NCBI GenBank assembly: GCA_013347225.1
Contig: CP054595.1
Span: 2,662,415 to 2,726,414 of the forward strand
DNA length: 64,000 nt
Origin: Candidatus Accumulibacter similis
GTDB taxonomy: Bacteria; Pseudomonadota; Gammaproteobacteria; Burkholderiales; Rhodocyclaceae
Direction: 5' to 3'
Shown here: positions 16,555-25,839 of the stretch, piece after piece
Layout: each line of letters begins with the position of its first letter
Numbering within the stretch: position 1 is the first letter of the stretch
Made by a program: the position numbers and the translations under genes
The notes under the pieces: model-generated
Databases searched by the model: none
Seen by the model: the letters and a program-made list of their open reading frames with translations, nothing else
What the model was told of the DNA's origin: nothing

Positions 16555-19124
16555 GCCTGTCGGATCGCTTCCGCGCGGCGTTCCTGCCGGAGCGATCGGC
16601 CGCCGCCGATCGTCTGCCGCGGCGGCTGTTGCGCGAGATCACCCGCCTGCCGCGGCTCACCGGGATCCTGCCGTACCTCGCCTGGATCGAGGACGCGCGA
16701 CTCTTCGCGCTCGACCAGGGCGGCTTCGGCGAGCGGGCATCGCGCGCCATCGGCTTCTGCATCGAGGCCCAGCCGCAAACGGGCGCCAGCGAGGAAATGG
16801 AGAAGGTCCTCGCCAGCCTCTTCGTCTCCTGCCCGCCCGGCACCGGCATCCAGGTCAGCCTCTACGGCAGCCCGAACATCCTGCCGCTGCTGCGCGCGCA
16901 GGCCAATCTGCTGCCGGGTACGGTTCCGGCGGCGAGCGAGGGCTTCGACGAGCGCCGCCATCCCAACATCTTTCGCACGCTGGCGCGGCGGCGGATCGAT
17001 CACTACCTCAAGGGGACCGGGCAGTCGCTCTTCAGCCACCAGACCTACCTGCTGCGCGACTATCGCCTGGTGATCTCGATCACGCTGCCGCTCGACCCGG
17101 AGCTGCCGGCCGACGTCGATGCCGCGCTGCGTCTGCGCGAGAGCGTGCATGCGACCCTGCAGTCCGCGCACCTGCCGGGCGAGGACTGGACGCCGGACGA
17201 CCTCCTGGCCTTCGCCGGCGACTTCTTCGACCACTCGGCGCTGTTCAGCGGCCGTGGCCGGCGCCCGGTCGCGTGGAACGAGGCCCGCCCGCTGCGCGAC
17301 CAGCTGGCCCATCGCGAGATCGCCGCACGCCTCGGCGACGCCGACATCCGCTTTCGGGAAGCCGGCGGCGACGAATCGGTGCTGCAGCTCTTCTCCGTGC
17401 GGCAATATCCGCGTTACTTCCGCCTCGCGGGGATGAACACGCTGATCGGCGACCCCTACCAGCTCGCCCTGTCGATGCCCTGCGCCTTCCTCATCACCAT
17501 GGGGGCGATCGCCCTCGACTACGAGTCGGCGCGTGCCCGGGCGCAGATGAAGGCCACCCGTGCGACGCAGAGTGCGGCTTCGTACATGGCGCACTTCCAG
17601 CCCGACCTGCAGGAGCGCAAGCGCGACTGGGACATGGTCCTGAAGACCTTCGACAGCGGGCGCACGGTCGTCGGCATGGTCCACCAGATGTGCCTGCTGT
17701 CGCGGGTCGACGACGCGCCGCGCTGCGAGCATGCCGTGCGCGCGGTCTGGCGCGCCCGCGGCTTCGACCTCACCCGCGATTTCTACCTGCAGCACCAGGC
17801 GCTCGCGGCGGCCCTGCCGATGACCCTGACGCCGGCCCTGCAGGCCGACCTGCGCCAGTTCGGCCGGATCAGCACCAAGACCGCCGACAACGCGGTGATG
17901 ATGTCGCCGCTGATCGCCGAGTGGAAGGGCACGCCGACGCCGGTGATGACCCTCTTCGGCCGCCGCGGGCAGATCCTCGGCTTCGACCTCTTCGACAACA
18001 CCGGCGGCAACTTCAACTTTGCGGTGGCGGCGTTGTCGGGGTCGGGCAAGTCGGTGTTCGTGAACGAGCTGACCTATCGCTACCTCGGCGCCGGCGCCAA
18101 GGTCTGGATCCTCGACGTCGGCCGGTCGTACAAGAACCTCTGCGAGCTGCTCGACGGCGAGTTCATCGAGTGCTCCGACGAGCAGCGGAACACGCTGTGC
18201 CTCAACCCGTTCTCGATGATCATCGACATCCACGCCGACATGGAGATGGTTCTGCCGCTGCTCGCGCAGATGGCGAGCCCGCGCGAACCGCTCGACAACT
18301 ACGCCTACACGGCGCTCGGCTCGGCGATCAAGCGCGTCTGGGATGCCCGCGGCCGCTCGGCGACGATCACCGACATCTACGAACTGCTGCAGACCGGCCG
18401 GCTGTCGAGCGACGGCGAGTACGAACGCGATCTCAGCCGCCTCGCCACCGCGCTCGAGCCCTACACCCGCCACGGCGTCTATGCGAGCTACTTCGAGGGT
18501 CCGGCGAACATCGAGTTCGACCGCGATCTCGTCGTCCTCGAACTCGAGGAGCTGAAGGCAAGAAAGGACCTGCAGTCGGTGGTGATGCAGCTGATCATGT
18601 ACCGCATCACGCAGGAGATGTACCGCGACCGCTCGCGCCGCAAGCTGGTGATCATCGACGAGAGCTGGGACCTGATGGGCCGCGGTGCCAGCGGCCAGTT
18701 CATCGAGGCCGGCTATCGCCGGGCGCGCAAGTATGGCGGCGCCTTCGGCACCATCACCCAGTCCGTCGACGACTACTACCGCAACGAGGCCACCCGTGCG
18801 GCGATCGACAATGCCGACTGGCTCTTCCTGCTGCGCCAGAAGCCGGAGAACATCGAACGGCTGGGCAAGGAAGGGAAACTCGTCCTCGACGAATGGCTGA
18901 AGCGCCAGCTCGCCTCGGTCAGTACCGAGCACGGCCACTTCTCCGAGATCTACCTCCATTCGCCGGTCGGCTCGGGGCTTGGGCGACTCCTGCTTGATCC
19001 GTTCTCGATGCTGGTCTACTCGACCCGCGCCGAGGACTTCCAGGCGATCAAGCGCCTGCGCGAGCAAGGGCTCTCGGTTGCCGAAGCGATCGAGCAGCTG
19101 CTGGCCGAACGCGGGCAGGCCTGA
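16551..19124 (+). CDS. traC: Type IV secretion ATPase TraC (VirB4-like)
   Basis: An 857-aa protein, close to F TraC (about 875 aa). Walker A is SGSGKSVF around residue 496 and Walker B KLVIIDESWDLMG around residue 697, with the QSVDDYY and LFLLRQKPENIE segments after it. It powers pilus assembly and substrate transfer at the inner membrane. The GTG at 16551 overlapping the traV stop gives a natural N-terminus (MSLSDRFRAAFLPE); the open frame runs further upstream only as a shadow of traV. Confidence 0.95.
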   Translation: MSLSDRFRAAFLPERSAAADRLPRRLLREITRLPRLTGILPYLAWIEDARLFALDQGGFGERASRAIGFCIEAQPQTGASEEMEKVLASLFVSCPPGTGIQVSLYGSPNILPLLRAQANLLPGTVPAASEGFDERRHPNIFRTLARRRIDHYLKGTGQSLFSHQTYLLRDYRLVISITLPLDPELPADVDAALRLRESVHATLQSAHLPGEDWTPDDLLAFAGDFFDHSALFSGRGRRPVAWNEARPLRDQLAHREIAARLGDADIRFREAGGDESVLQLFSVRQYPRYFRLAGMNTLIGDPYQLALSMPCAFLITMGAIALDYESARARAQMKATRATQSAASYMAHFQPDLQERKRDWDMVLKTFDSGRTVVGMVHQMCLLSRVDDAPRCEHAVRAVWRARGFDLTRDFYLQHQALAAALPMTLTPALQADLRQFGRISTKTADNAVMMSPLIAEWKGTPTPVMTLFGRRGQILGFDLFDNTGGNFNFAVAALSGSGKSVFVNELTYRYLGAGAKVWILDVGRSYKNLCELLDGEFIECSDEQRNTLCLNPFSMIIDIHADMEMVLPLLAQMASPREPLDNYAYTALGSAIKRVWDARGRSATITDIYELLQTGRLSSDGEYERDLSRLATALEPYTRHGVYASYFEGPANIEFDRDLVVLELEELKARKDLQSVVMQLIMYRITQEMYRDRSRRKLVIIDESWDLMGRGASGQFIEAGYRRARKYGGAFGTITQSVDDYYRNEATRAAIDNADWLFLLRQKPENIERLGKEGKLVLDEWLKRQLASVSTEHGHFSEIYLHSPVGSGLGRLLLDPFSMLVYSTRAEDFQAIKRLREQGLSVAEAIEQLLAERGQA

Positions 19125-19136
19125 GGACGACGAGCG

Positions 19137-19526
19137 ATGAGCCCGCTGCGGATCCCGGCGTGGACCGTGCTGACGACGCTGCTCGCCGGCGCCGCTCTGG
19201 TGGCTGTGTGGCTGCAGGTTCGGCCCCTGGAGAGTCCACGTCTCGCCCGCGTCGACATCGGCAGCCTCGTCGCCCGGCAGCAGCAGGCGCTGGTGCAGCG
19301 GATCCAGCCGGGGATGACGGTGGACGAGCAGGGGAAACTGTTCGACGAAGCGAAGACCTTCGGCGTGCAACTCGACGCCGCGCTCGACCAGGTGGCGCAG
19401 GAGTGCCGCTGCGCGCTGCTCAACTCGGCGGCGCTGGTCAAGGCCTCTCCGGCCGGCGCGATTCCGGACCTGACGGCGCGGGTCGCCGAGCTCGTCGGGC
19501 CGCAGTCGCATCCGGCGGTGAAATGA
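19137..19526 (+). CDS. trbI: Type-F conjugative transfer protein TrbI
   Basis: A 129-aa protein with one N-terminal membrane helix (residues about 7-26) and a periplasmic helical domain with two close cysteines (ECRC). Size, layout and position after traC match F-type TrbI, which influences pilus extension and retraction. In F the next genes are traW and traU; here the next gene is traF. Confidence 0.75.
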   Translation: MSPLRIPAWTVLTTLLAGAALVAVWLQVRPLESPRLARVDIGSLVARQQQALVQRIQPGMTVDEQGKLFDEAKTFGVQLDAALDQVAQECRCALLNSAALVKASPAGAIPDLTARVAELVGPQSHPAVK

Positions 19527-19529
19527 GCG

Positions 19530-20312
19530 ATGCGGATCCTGTTCCTGATCGTCCTCTCCTGCCTCGCCCCGGCCGCGTTGGCGACCGGCCGGCTCGAGTA
19601 TCCGTCGGTCTGGGTCTGCGACGAGGATCGTTTCCAGTGGTATTGCGACCGGCCATCGGAGACGCCGCCGGACCCGCTGGCCGAGAAGCCGGCGCCGGCC
19701 AGCGAGGAAGACGAGGCCGTCGCGGCACTGAAGACGCTGCGCGAAGACCTCGAGCGCAAGCGCGCGCTCGCCATCGTCCAGCCGACGCCGGCGAATCTCC
19801 GGCGCTACATCGCCGCCCAGGAGGCGCTGATGGATCGCGCGGCGCTGTTCTCGGATGTCTGGCGGCGCGTCCTCTGGGCGCATCCGGAACTCAACTACCA
19901 GTTGCGCAACCCGGTGAACAACGCGGCGATCCAGGTCCGCGACGCGCAGCAGGCGGGCAAGGAACGTGCGGCGCTGGCCGGCCTCGGCCGCGACTGGGGG
20001 CTGTTCTTCTTCTTCCGCTCCGACTGTCCGTACTGCCACCGCCTGGCGCCGACCCTGAAGTGGCTGTCCGAACAGCTGGGGCTGACGGTCTTCCCGGTCT
20101 CGCTCGACGGCGGCGGGCTGGCGGAGTTTCCGCGGCCGGCGCGCGACAACGGCATGGCCGCGAGGCTGGGGCTGCGCAGCGTGCCACTGCTGGTGCTCGG
20201 CAACATCCACGATCGCCGGCTGCTGCCGATCGGCTCCGGCGTGCTCTCGGCGCAGGAGATCGTCGAGCGCATCTACCTCGTGACGCAGACGCGTCCGGGT
20301 GAACCGTACTGA
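19530..20312 (+). CDS. traF: Conjugative pilus assembly protein TraF
   Basis: A 260-aa protein with signal peptide (about residues 1-19) and a thioredoxin-like C-terminal domain. Unlike F TraF it keeps a full CXXC motif, DCPYC (Cys166, Cys169), so it may be redox-active like TrbB. The N-terminal part has the WVCDEDRFQWYCD segment with two more cysteines. TraF acts in the periplasm with TraH in pilus assembly. ATG follows the trbI stop directly. Confidence 0.88.
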   Translation: MRILFLIVLSCLAPAALATGRLEYPSVWVCDEDRFQWYCDRPSETPPDPLAEKPAPASEEDEAVAALKTLREDLERKRALAIVQPTPANLRRYIAAQEALMDRAALFSDVWRRVLWAHPELNYQLRNPVNNAAIQVRDAQQAGKERAALAGLGRDWGLFFFFRSDCPYCHRLAPTLKWLSEQLGLTVFPVSLDGGGLAEFPRPARDNGMAARLGLRSVPLLVLGNIHDRRLLPIGSGVLSAQEIVERIYLVTQTRPGEPY

Positions 20313-20319
20313 GGGCCCC

Positions 20320-21741
20320 ATGAATCCAGCACGCGCACGGATCCTCGCCATCACGCTGGCCCTCGCGACCGCGAGCACGTCGTTGCAGGCCAACGTCTCG
20401 CAATCGATGCAGGACTGGTTCAACGACATCGGCGCCTACGGCAACGTCACCGGCGCCGACGCCTACCGCGGCCAGACGATGAATTTCTATACCGGCGGCA
20501 GCCTCTACCTGCGCACCCCGGTGCGCAACTACCCACTGGCGAGCATCACGCCGCCGTCGTTCCGCGCCGGTTGCGGCGGCATCGACCTCTTCGCCGGCTC
20601 CTTCTCGTTCATCAACAAGCAGCAGTTCGTCGCGCTGCTGCGCAACATCGGCAACAACGCGATCGGCGCCGCCTTCAACCTGGCGCTCTGTTCGATGTCG
20701 CCCGACCTCTGCGACCTGCTGAAGTACCTGCAGGACCAGGTGGCGAAGATGAATCAGCTCAACGTCAATTCCTGCCAGGCGGCCGAAGGCATCGTTTCCG
20801 CTGCCGGTAGCCTGCTGACCGACCGGACGCAGGAGAAGGAAGGCAAGACCGCAGGCGCGAATCTCAACCTCTTCGGCGATGTCTTCGAGTCGTGGGACGA
20901 GTGGAAGAAGAACCGCAGTACGGCGCGCAGCATCCGCAGCGCGGCGGGCACCGCGTCGGCGGGCTACCGCGAGCTGTTCGAGCCGGGCAACATCGTCTGG
21001 CGGGCGCTGTCGCGGGTCGCCGGGGTGAGCGACGAGACGAAGGAACTGCTGATGAGCCTGACCGGCACGATCCTGGTCACGCCACCCGGCGAGCACGGCG
21101 ACGAACAGGCGCGCTGGACCTATCTGCCCGGCGGCAAGCTCACCTTCCGGCAGTTCGTCGGCGATGGCGGTGCGGCGACGGTGCAGCTGCCGGGAGTGAA
21201 GTGCGGCAGCGATCCGGCCGAATGCCTGAGTCCGACCTTCTCGGACAGCGCCTTCACGGTGACCCCGTTCGCCCGCCAGGTGCGCACGCGCATCGCCGCG
21301 ATGCGCGACAAGATCATCCAGCGCGACGCGGCCGGCCAGACGAATCTCGATACCGCGCTGATCGGCGCTTCGTCGCTGCCGGTCTGGAAGATGCTCGCGG
21401 TGTCGAGCAGCATCCCGGGCGGCGACCGGATCGCCGAAGACTACGCACAGCTGATCGCGGTGGATGTCGCCCACGCCTACTTCACGAACCTCGCGAAGAC
21501 GCTGCGCCACGCGCTGCAGAACGAGACCGGCCGGAACGGCCAGGACGCAGTGGCGGCCGCCGGGCAGATCCTCGCCCGGCTGAACGAGATCGAGCAGGAG
21601 GCGCGCGACATGCTGCGCGCCGAGTACCAGAAGGGCATGCAGGTCGCCGAACTCTCGCGTTCGCTGCAGCTCCTGCACCAGAGCCTCAACGCCGGCCTGC
21701 CGACCAACCTCTTCCAGTCGATGATGGTCTTCAACCGCTAG
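20320..21741 (+). CDS. traH: Conjugative pilus assembly protein TraH
   Basis: A 473-aa protein with signal peptide (about residues 1-25, ending SLQA). The motifs TGADAYRGQTMNFYTGGSLYLR and SFRAGCGGIDLFAGSFSFIN are family hallmarks. Coiled-coil-like helices occur towards the C-terminus. TraH works with TraF at the outer membrane and periplasm in pilus assembly. ATG 20320 is preferred to the in-frame GTG at 20299, which lies inside traF. Confidence 0.94.
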   Translation: MNPARARILAITLALATASTSLQANVSQSMQDWFNDIGAYGNVTGADAYRGQTMNFYTGGSLYLRTPVRNYPLASITPPSFRAGCGGIDLFAGSFSFINKQQFVALLRNIGNNAIGAAFNLALCSMSPDLCDLLKYLQDQVAKMNQLNVNSCQAAEGIVSAAGSLLTDRTQEKEGKTAGANLNLFGDVFESWDEWKKNRSTARSIRSAAGTASAGYRELFEPGNIVWRALSRVAGVSDETKELLMSLTGTILVTPPGEHGDEQARWTYLPGGKLTFRQFVGDGGAATVQLPGVKCGSDPAECLSPTFSDSAFTVTPFARQVRTRIAAMRDKIIQRDAAGQTNLDTALIGASSLPVWKMLAVSSSIPGGDRIAEDYAQLIAVDVAHAYFTNLAKTLRHALQNETGRNGQDAVAAAGQILARLNEIEQEARDMLRAEYQKGMQVAELSRSLQLLHQSLNAGLPTNLFQSMMVFNR

Positions 21742-21789
21742 GGCACACCCGGCGGGACACCAGCGACGAGCCAGCGACGAGCCAGCGAC

Positions 21790-24612
21790 ATGTACGAAGT
21801 CTATGCCTACTGGAACGTCGCCGAACTGGAGGCGATGTTCAACGCCGTCGCTTCGCTGATGGGCAGCGGCGATTACCGGGGTCTGCTGCGCACGATGGCG
21901 ATCATCGGCATCGTGGTGGTCGTCATCGCGACGCTCACCGGGCGAGAACGCCTCGACGGCATGTGGAAGTGGCTGTTCTTCCTGGCCATCTTCCAGGCGC
22001 TGCTGCTGGTGCCGAAGGTGACGGTGCTGATCGTCGATCGCACCGGCAACGAGGCGCCGCGTGCGGTGGCGAACGTGCCGATCGGGCTCGGCGCCTTCGC
22101 GCACGCGATGAGCAAGGTGGGCGACTGGCTGACCGGCGCCTTCGAGACGGTCTTCTCGCTGCCCGACGACGTCAGGTTCCGCAAGAACGGCACCCTGTTC
22201 GGCCACCGGGTGCTCGCCGAGCGCCTGGCGGTGAAGAGCGGCAGTCCGGTGCTGACCAGCAACCTGCTCGAGTTCTATCGCGAGTGCGTCGCGCCGGATC
22301 TGGCGACTGGCTACATCCGCGTCAAGGAGGATCTCCTTGAAGTCAACGACATCTGGGCGCAGCTCGATGGCCGGACGAACCCGGCGCGGCTGGTTACCCT
22401 GCGCGATCCGGCCGACCCGTCGCAGCTCGACACCCTCGGCTGCCAGGCGGCCTACCAGCGACTGACCCGCCAGATCGCCGCCGAAGCGGGCCGGCAGGTG
22501 ACCCTCATGGGGTCGCGCCTGTACCCGCGCATGACGCAGGCCGATGCCGGAATCGCCATTGCCGGGGCGCTGGCGACCTCGACCAACTACCTGCTCGGCG
22601 TCTCGGCGGCGGCGCAGGACGCGGTCAAGCAGGCGATCGTCGCCAACTTCATGATCGACGCGCAGTACCTGCTGCCGGCCCAGCTCGGCGACGCGGCGAG
22701 CGCGCAGACCAATCTCGGCATGGCGCAGTCGCTGCGTTCGACCAGCGACTCGTACAAGCTGATGGCGCGGATCGCCGAATCGACGATGCCGAAGGTGCGC
22801 AACGCGATCGAGATGGTGCAGTACGCGATCTTTCCGGTGTTCCTGCTCTTCGTGGTGATCAGCGGCCATCAGGCCGGCGCGGTGATCCGCGCCTACGCCG
22901 CGAGCCTCTTCTGGATCCAGCTGTGGGCACCGCTCTATGCGGTGATGAACTTCATCATCACGATGGTCTCGCGGAGCCAGTACAGCAGCGGCAGCGCCGG
23001 CAACGGGCTGTCGATCGAGCAGATGGGCTTCCTGCAGAGTGCGATCGTCAGCGATCAGGCGATCGCCGGCATGCTGGTGATCTCGATCCCGGCGATCGCC
23101 GCCGCCATCGTCCGCGGTGGCGAGGTCGGCCTGCAGGCGGTCGCGGGCCTGGTGGCGCCGCCGCGCGACCCGGAGAAGATCGCCAGCGGTCTCGCCCAGG
23201 GCAACCTGCAGATGGGCAACGCCTCGCTCAACAATGCAAGCCACGACACACTGAAGGGCCTAGCGGTCGATCTCAATCCGAGCCTGCGCCAGGGGATGAC
23301 CAACCATCAGGCGCGCGGCGGTTTCGACTACAGCCATTTCTCCGGCGGCGGCTTTGTCGTGAAGCAGGCGAGCAGTGCGCTGCGCGCCAACCTCGCGCTC
23401 AACGACTCGCTGGGCGCGGCCGCCAAGGCGCACTACGAGCGATCGGAACAGGCCACCCGGCAGCGCTCCGCCGAGTACGCCGAGAGTGCGCTGGCGACGT
23501 TGCGGCAGGAAGCCGGCTTCGAGCACAGCCACAGCCAGGGCAGCAGCGACAGTACCGGCTACCGGCACGGCATGGGTTCGAGCCGGAGTCACGAGGCGAG
23601 CGACGCGCTGCGCCAGGTGGACCAGTGGGCGAAGCGGATCGGCGTCAGCGAGAAGGTGGCGATGGAGCTGATGATCGGCGCGTCAATGGGCATGAGCACG
23701 CCGAAGCTCCTCGAGATCGCCGGCCTGCGCGGCGGGGTCGAGATGTCGGCGAAGCTGCGGAACTCCGCCGACGCCGCCCGCTCGGTCGAGGAGATGGCGC
23801 AGGCGGCCAGCGAGTCGGGTTTCGGCAGGAAAGTGGGCACGGTGATCGACAATGGCTGGGAGCGGGGCCATCGGAGCAGCGACGAAGCCCGCACGGCCGG
23901 CAGCGAGGGAACCCGGGCCTCGTTCGACCGCGCCCGGCAATCCCGCGAAGCGTTCAGTGCATCGCTGCAGGAGAGCGAAGCGCATCGGCAGATGTGGGAG
24001 CAGTCGCGCAGCGGCCAGCTCGGCGCCAACCTGCAGTTGCAGGATCATTTCATCCAGGATTTCCTGCTGTCGAAGCTCGATTTCCATTACGAGCGGATGC
24101 AGGGGATTCTCGGTGACCCGTATCGCTTGCGGCCGTACCTCGACGAGTACACCGCCGGCAACTACGACCGGATGTTGGGCGAACTGGCCGGTGGCGTTCA
24201 GGGGGCCGAGGCGGTGCGAGCAAGGCATGCGGCTGATCGCAGCGGGGTGCCCGGCGCGGCTGCGGTTGGGAGCGCGGCGGGCGGCTATCTGGGCGAGGTG
24301 CAGGGGAGGGCGGGGCGCAGCGGTGTTTCGCCGCAGGGGCGCCCGAGTGACCAGACGATGCACACGGCGATGCGCGAGTTCTCGACGAATGCGCAGGAAC
24401 TGCGGGACCGGCAGCAGGGTTCGGCAGAGGTTCATCGGGAGGAGTCGACGCCTGTTGGCTTTGGGAAGCTGAAGCCGGTGTCGCCGGTCGGCAAGGGTGC
24501 GGCAGTGGTCGAGGAGGTGGGCAACGCGGCGGGACGCGTCGCTGACGGGCTGACCGGCGAGCAGCCCGGGCAGTACGTTCGCGACACGCTGGCCGGGAAG
24601 AAGAGGCCGTGA
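21790..24612 (+). CDS. traG: Conjugative transfer protein TraG (N-terminal domain type)
   Basis: A 940-aa protein. The start MYEVYAYWNVAELEAMFNAVA and several membrane helices (about residues 30-50, 60-80, and more between 340 and 450) match the F TraG N-terminal domain, needed for pilus assembly and mating-pair stabilisation. From about residue 500 to the end it is hydrophilic, helical and rich in Ser, Ala, Gln and Glu, as in the periplasmic C-terminal part that mediates entry exclusion in F and R391. It ends the transfer operon, 48 bp after traH. Confidence 0.93.
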   Translation: MYEVYAYWNVAELEAMFNAVASLMGSGDYRGLLRTMAIIGIVVVVIATLTGRERLDGMWKWLFFLAIFQALLLVPKVTVLIVDRTGNEAPRAVANVPIGLGAFAHAMSKVGDWLTGAFETVFSLPDDVRFRKNGTLFGHRVLAERLAVKSGSPVLTSNLLEFYRECVAPDLATGYIRVKEDLLEVNDIWAQLDGRTNPARLVTLRDPADPSQLDTLGCQAAYQRLTRQIAAEAGRQVTLMGSRLYPRMTQADAGIAIAGALATSTNYLLGVSAAAQDAVKQAIVANFMIDAQYLLPAQLGDAASAQTNLGMAQSLRSTSDSYKLMARIAESTMPKVRNAIEMVQYAIFPVFLLFVVISGHQAGAVIRAYAASLFWIQLWAPLYAVMNFIITMVSRSQYSSGSAGNGLSIEQMGFLQSAIVSDQAIAGMLVISIPAIAAAIVRGGEVGLQAVAGLVAPPRDPEKIASGLAQGNLQMGNASLNNASHDTLKGLAVDLNPSLRQGMTNHQARGGFDYSHFSGGGFVVKQASSALRANLALNDSLGAAAKAHYERSEQATRQRSAEYAESALATLRQEAGFEHSHSQGSSDSTGYRHGMGSSRSHEASDALRQVDQWAKRIGVSEKVAMELMIGASMGMSTPKLLEIAGLRGGVEMSAKLRNSADAARSVEEMAQAASESGFGRKVGTVIDNGWERGHRSSDEARTAGSEGTRASFDRARQSREAFSASLQESEAHRQMWEQSRSGQLGANLQLQDHFIQDFLLSKLDFHYERMQGILGDPYRLRPYLDEYTAGNYDRMLGELAGGVQGAEAVRARHAADRSGVPGAAAVGSAAGGYLGEVQGRAGRSGVSPQGRPSDQTMHTAMREFSTNAQELRDRQQGSAEVHREESTPVGFGKLKPVSPVGKGAAVVEEVGNAAGRVADGLTGEQPGQYVRDTLAGKKRP

Positions 24613-24696
24613 TGAGCCACGTGCTGTGGGGTTTGTTGCGGGGGCAGCTGCCCGTGGCGTCAGTACGGGTTCGGCTGCCGGGACCCCCCCGCGAGT

Positions 24697-24942
24697 TCAG
24701 GACACCGCCGCAAGCATGAGTCTGATGCGTTGCAGGCCGTCAGTGACGGATTCCGCGAGCCTGGCTGCCTCGGGATCATCGGGCGGGTTCTCGGCGGCCC
24801 ATTCGCAGAACGCCGCCATCAGTGCAGCGCGCTCGACGGAGATGCGTGAATCGGCCAGGCCGGATTCGATGATGGGGATCAGGGCGCTCGCGGCACGCAG
24901 GCGGTTGAGCGCCGGGGTTGAGGGAGGAAGCGGTTGCGACAT
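24697..24942 (-). CDS. Small hypothetical protein
   Basis: An 81-aa, mainly helical protein with the stretch ALMAAFCEWAAENPPDDPEAARLAESV. Its composition looks protein-like and it lies convergent to traG, 85 bp past its stop. There is no clear ribosome site and I do not recognise a family. It could be an accessory cargo gene of the element. Confidence 0.5.
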   Translation of the reverse strand: MSQPLPPSTPALNRLRAASALIPIIESGLADSRISVERAALMAAFCEWAAENPPDDPEAARLAESVTDGLQRIRLMLAAVS

Positions 24943-25194
24943 GCGCTCATTCTACCGAGGAGCGGGTCGGAGTACGGAGGAAGGCCCGGTGGATACGGGC
25001 TGCCGTCGGCGAGGCGCGACGGTCTGGCCGACCGCCTGGTGCAGGCGCGGGGCTTGTGGTCCAGGGGCACGCGGGCATTCATGCTGGCCGGACTGGGGGC
25101 ACCTGCTCTCGCGGGCACGCAACCAGGTGGTTCCGGGAGAGGGGCTTCCTGGCGCGCTCAACAGGGGCTGGGCACTCTGGCACTGGGCACTGAT

Positions 25195-25839
25195 CTACCG
25201 CTTCACAGCGTCGAGGCATTCGGCCAGGTGCTCCCGCAGAAAGTGCGTCTCGATTCGTCGTTCCGCACGGCAGACGACCTCCACTGCCTCGATGGCACAC
25301 CGTCCGGCATCGATGCAGTCATGGGCGGTGAGGCGCTTCGCCCCTCGTCTGACGTGCTTGAGACGGTCGAAGTCATACGCATAGTGCAGGCGACGGACTG
25401 CGTCGCTGACGTGGCACAAGGCCAGCCTCGCCAGACAGGCGCCGAGATCCGGTACCGGGTCTCCATCCCCAAAGATCTGCGGCCAGTATTCGAAGAATGC
25501 CTCGATCGCCTCGAATTCGCGGGTGTTCTCCGGTTTCGGGAAATCCAGTTCCTCTATCCGGTCGAAGTGGATTCCCAGGACTTTGCCGTGCTCGTCGACC
25601 TCGAGGAAATCGTCCGGTCCTGCGGCGATGAGGCGCCCCACCTCGTCTTGCCGGGCCGCGGCGAAGTACTCGGCGATGAGGTCGTGAATCCGGTTCGCGA
25701 GATTGTGAATCTGGTCGCTGCTGCGCCCGTTCAGGATGTCGCGGGCCCGCCATGCCACGCGGAGCAGTTCGGGGAAGGGCCAGTACGGAACTTCGCCCGT
25801 CAGCGGATCAAGATGTTTGAATTTCCGGCAAGTGCGCAT
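25195..25839 (-). CDS. Hypothetical protein
   Basis: A 214-aa acidic, helical protein with no membrane segment. I chose ATG 25839 because GGAG stands 8 bases upstream and the protein starts cleanly (MRTCRKFKHLDPLTGEVPYW); the open frame continues 26 codons further upstream. The middle holds FLEVDEHGKVLGIHFDRIEEL and the end a Cys/Arg-rich helix. I do not recognise a family. A strong inverted repeat lies about 100 bp upstream of the start and may be its operator. Confidence 0.65.
   Translation of the reverse strand: MRTCRKFKHLDPLTGEVPYWPFPELLRVAWRARDILNGRSSDQIHNLANRIHDLIAEYFAAARQDEVGRLIAAGPDDFLEVDEHGKVLGIHFDRIEELDFPKPENTREFEAIEAFFEYWPQIFGDGDPVPDLGACLARLALCHVSDAVRRLHYAYDFDRLKHVRRGAKRLTAHDCIDAGRCAIEAVEVVCRAERRIETHFLREHLAECLDAVKR

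Noticed and set aside
16392..20429. A 1,345-codon minus-strand open frame across the tra genes (and a similar one at 19891-23244)
   Set aside because: Antisense shadow of traC, trbI, traF and traH, which have clear family motifs on the plus strand.
24642..24653. GGGCAGCTGCCC palindrome after traG as a terminator
   Set aside because: The stem has no loop of its own and no T-run follows; short GC palindromes are common in this base composition.
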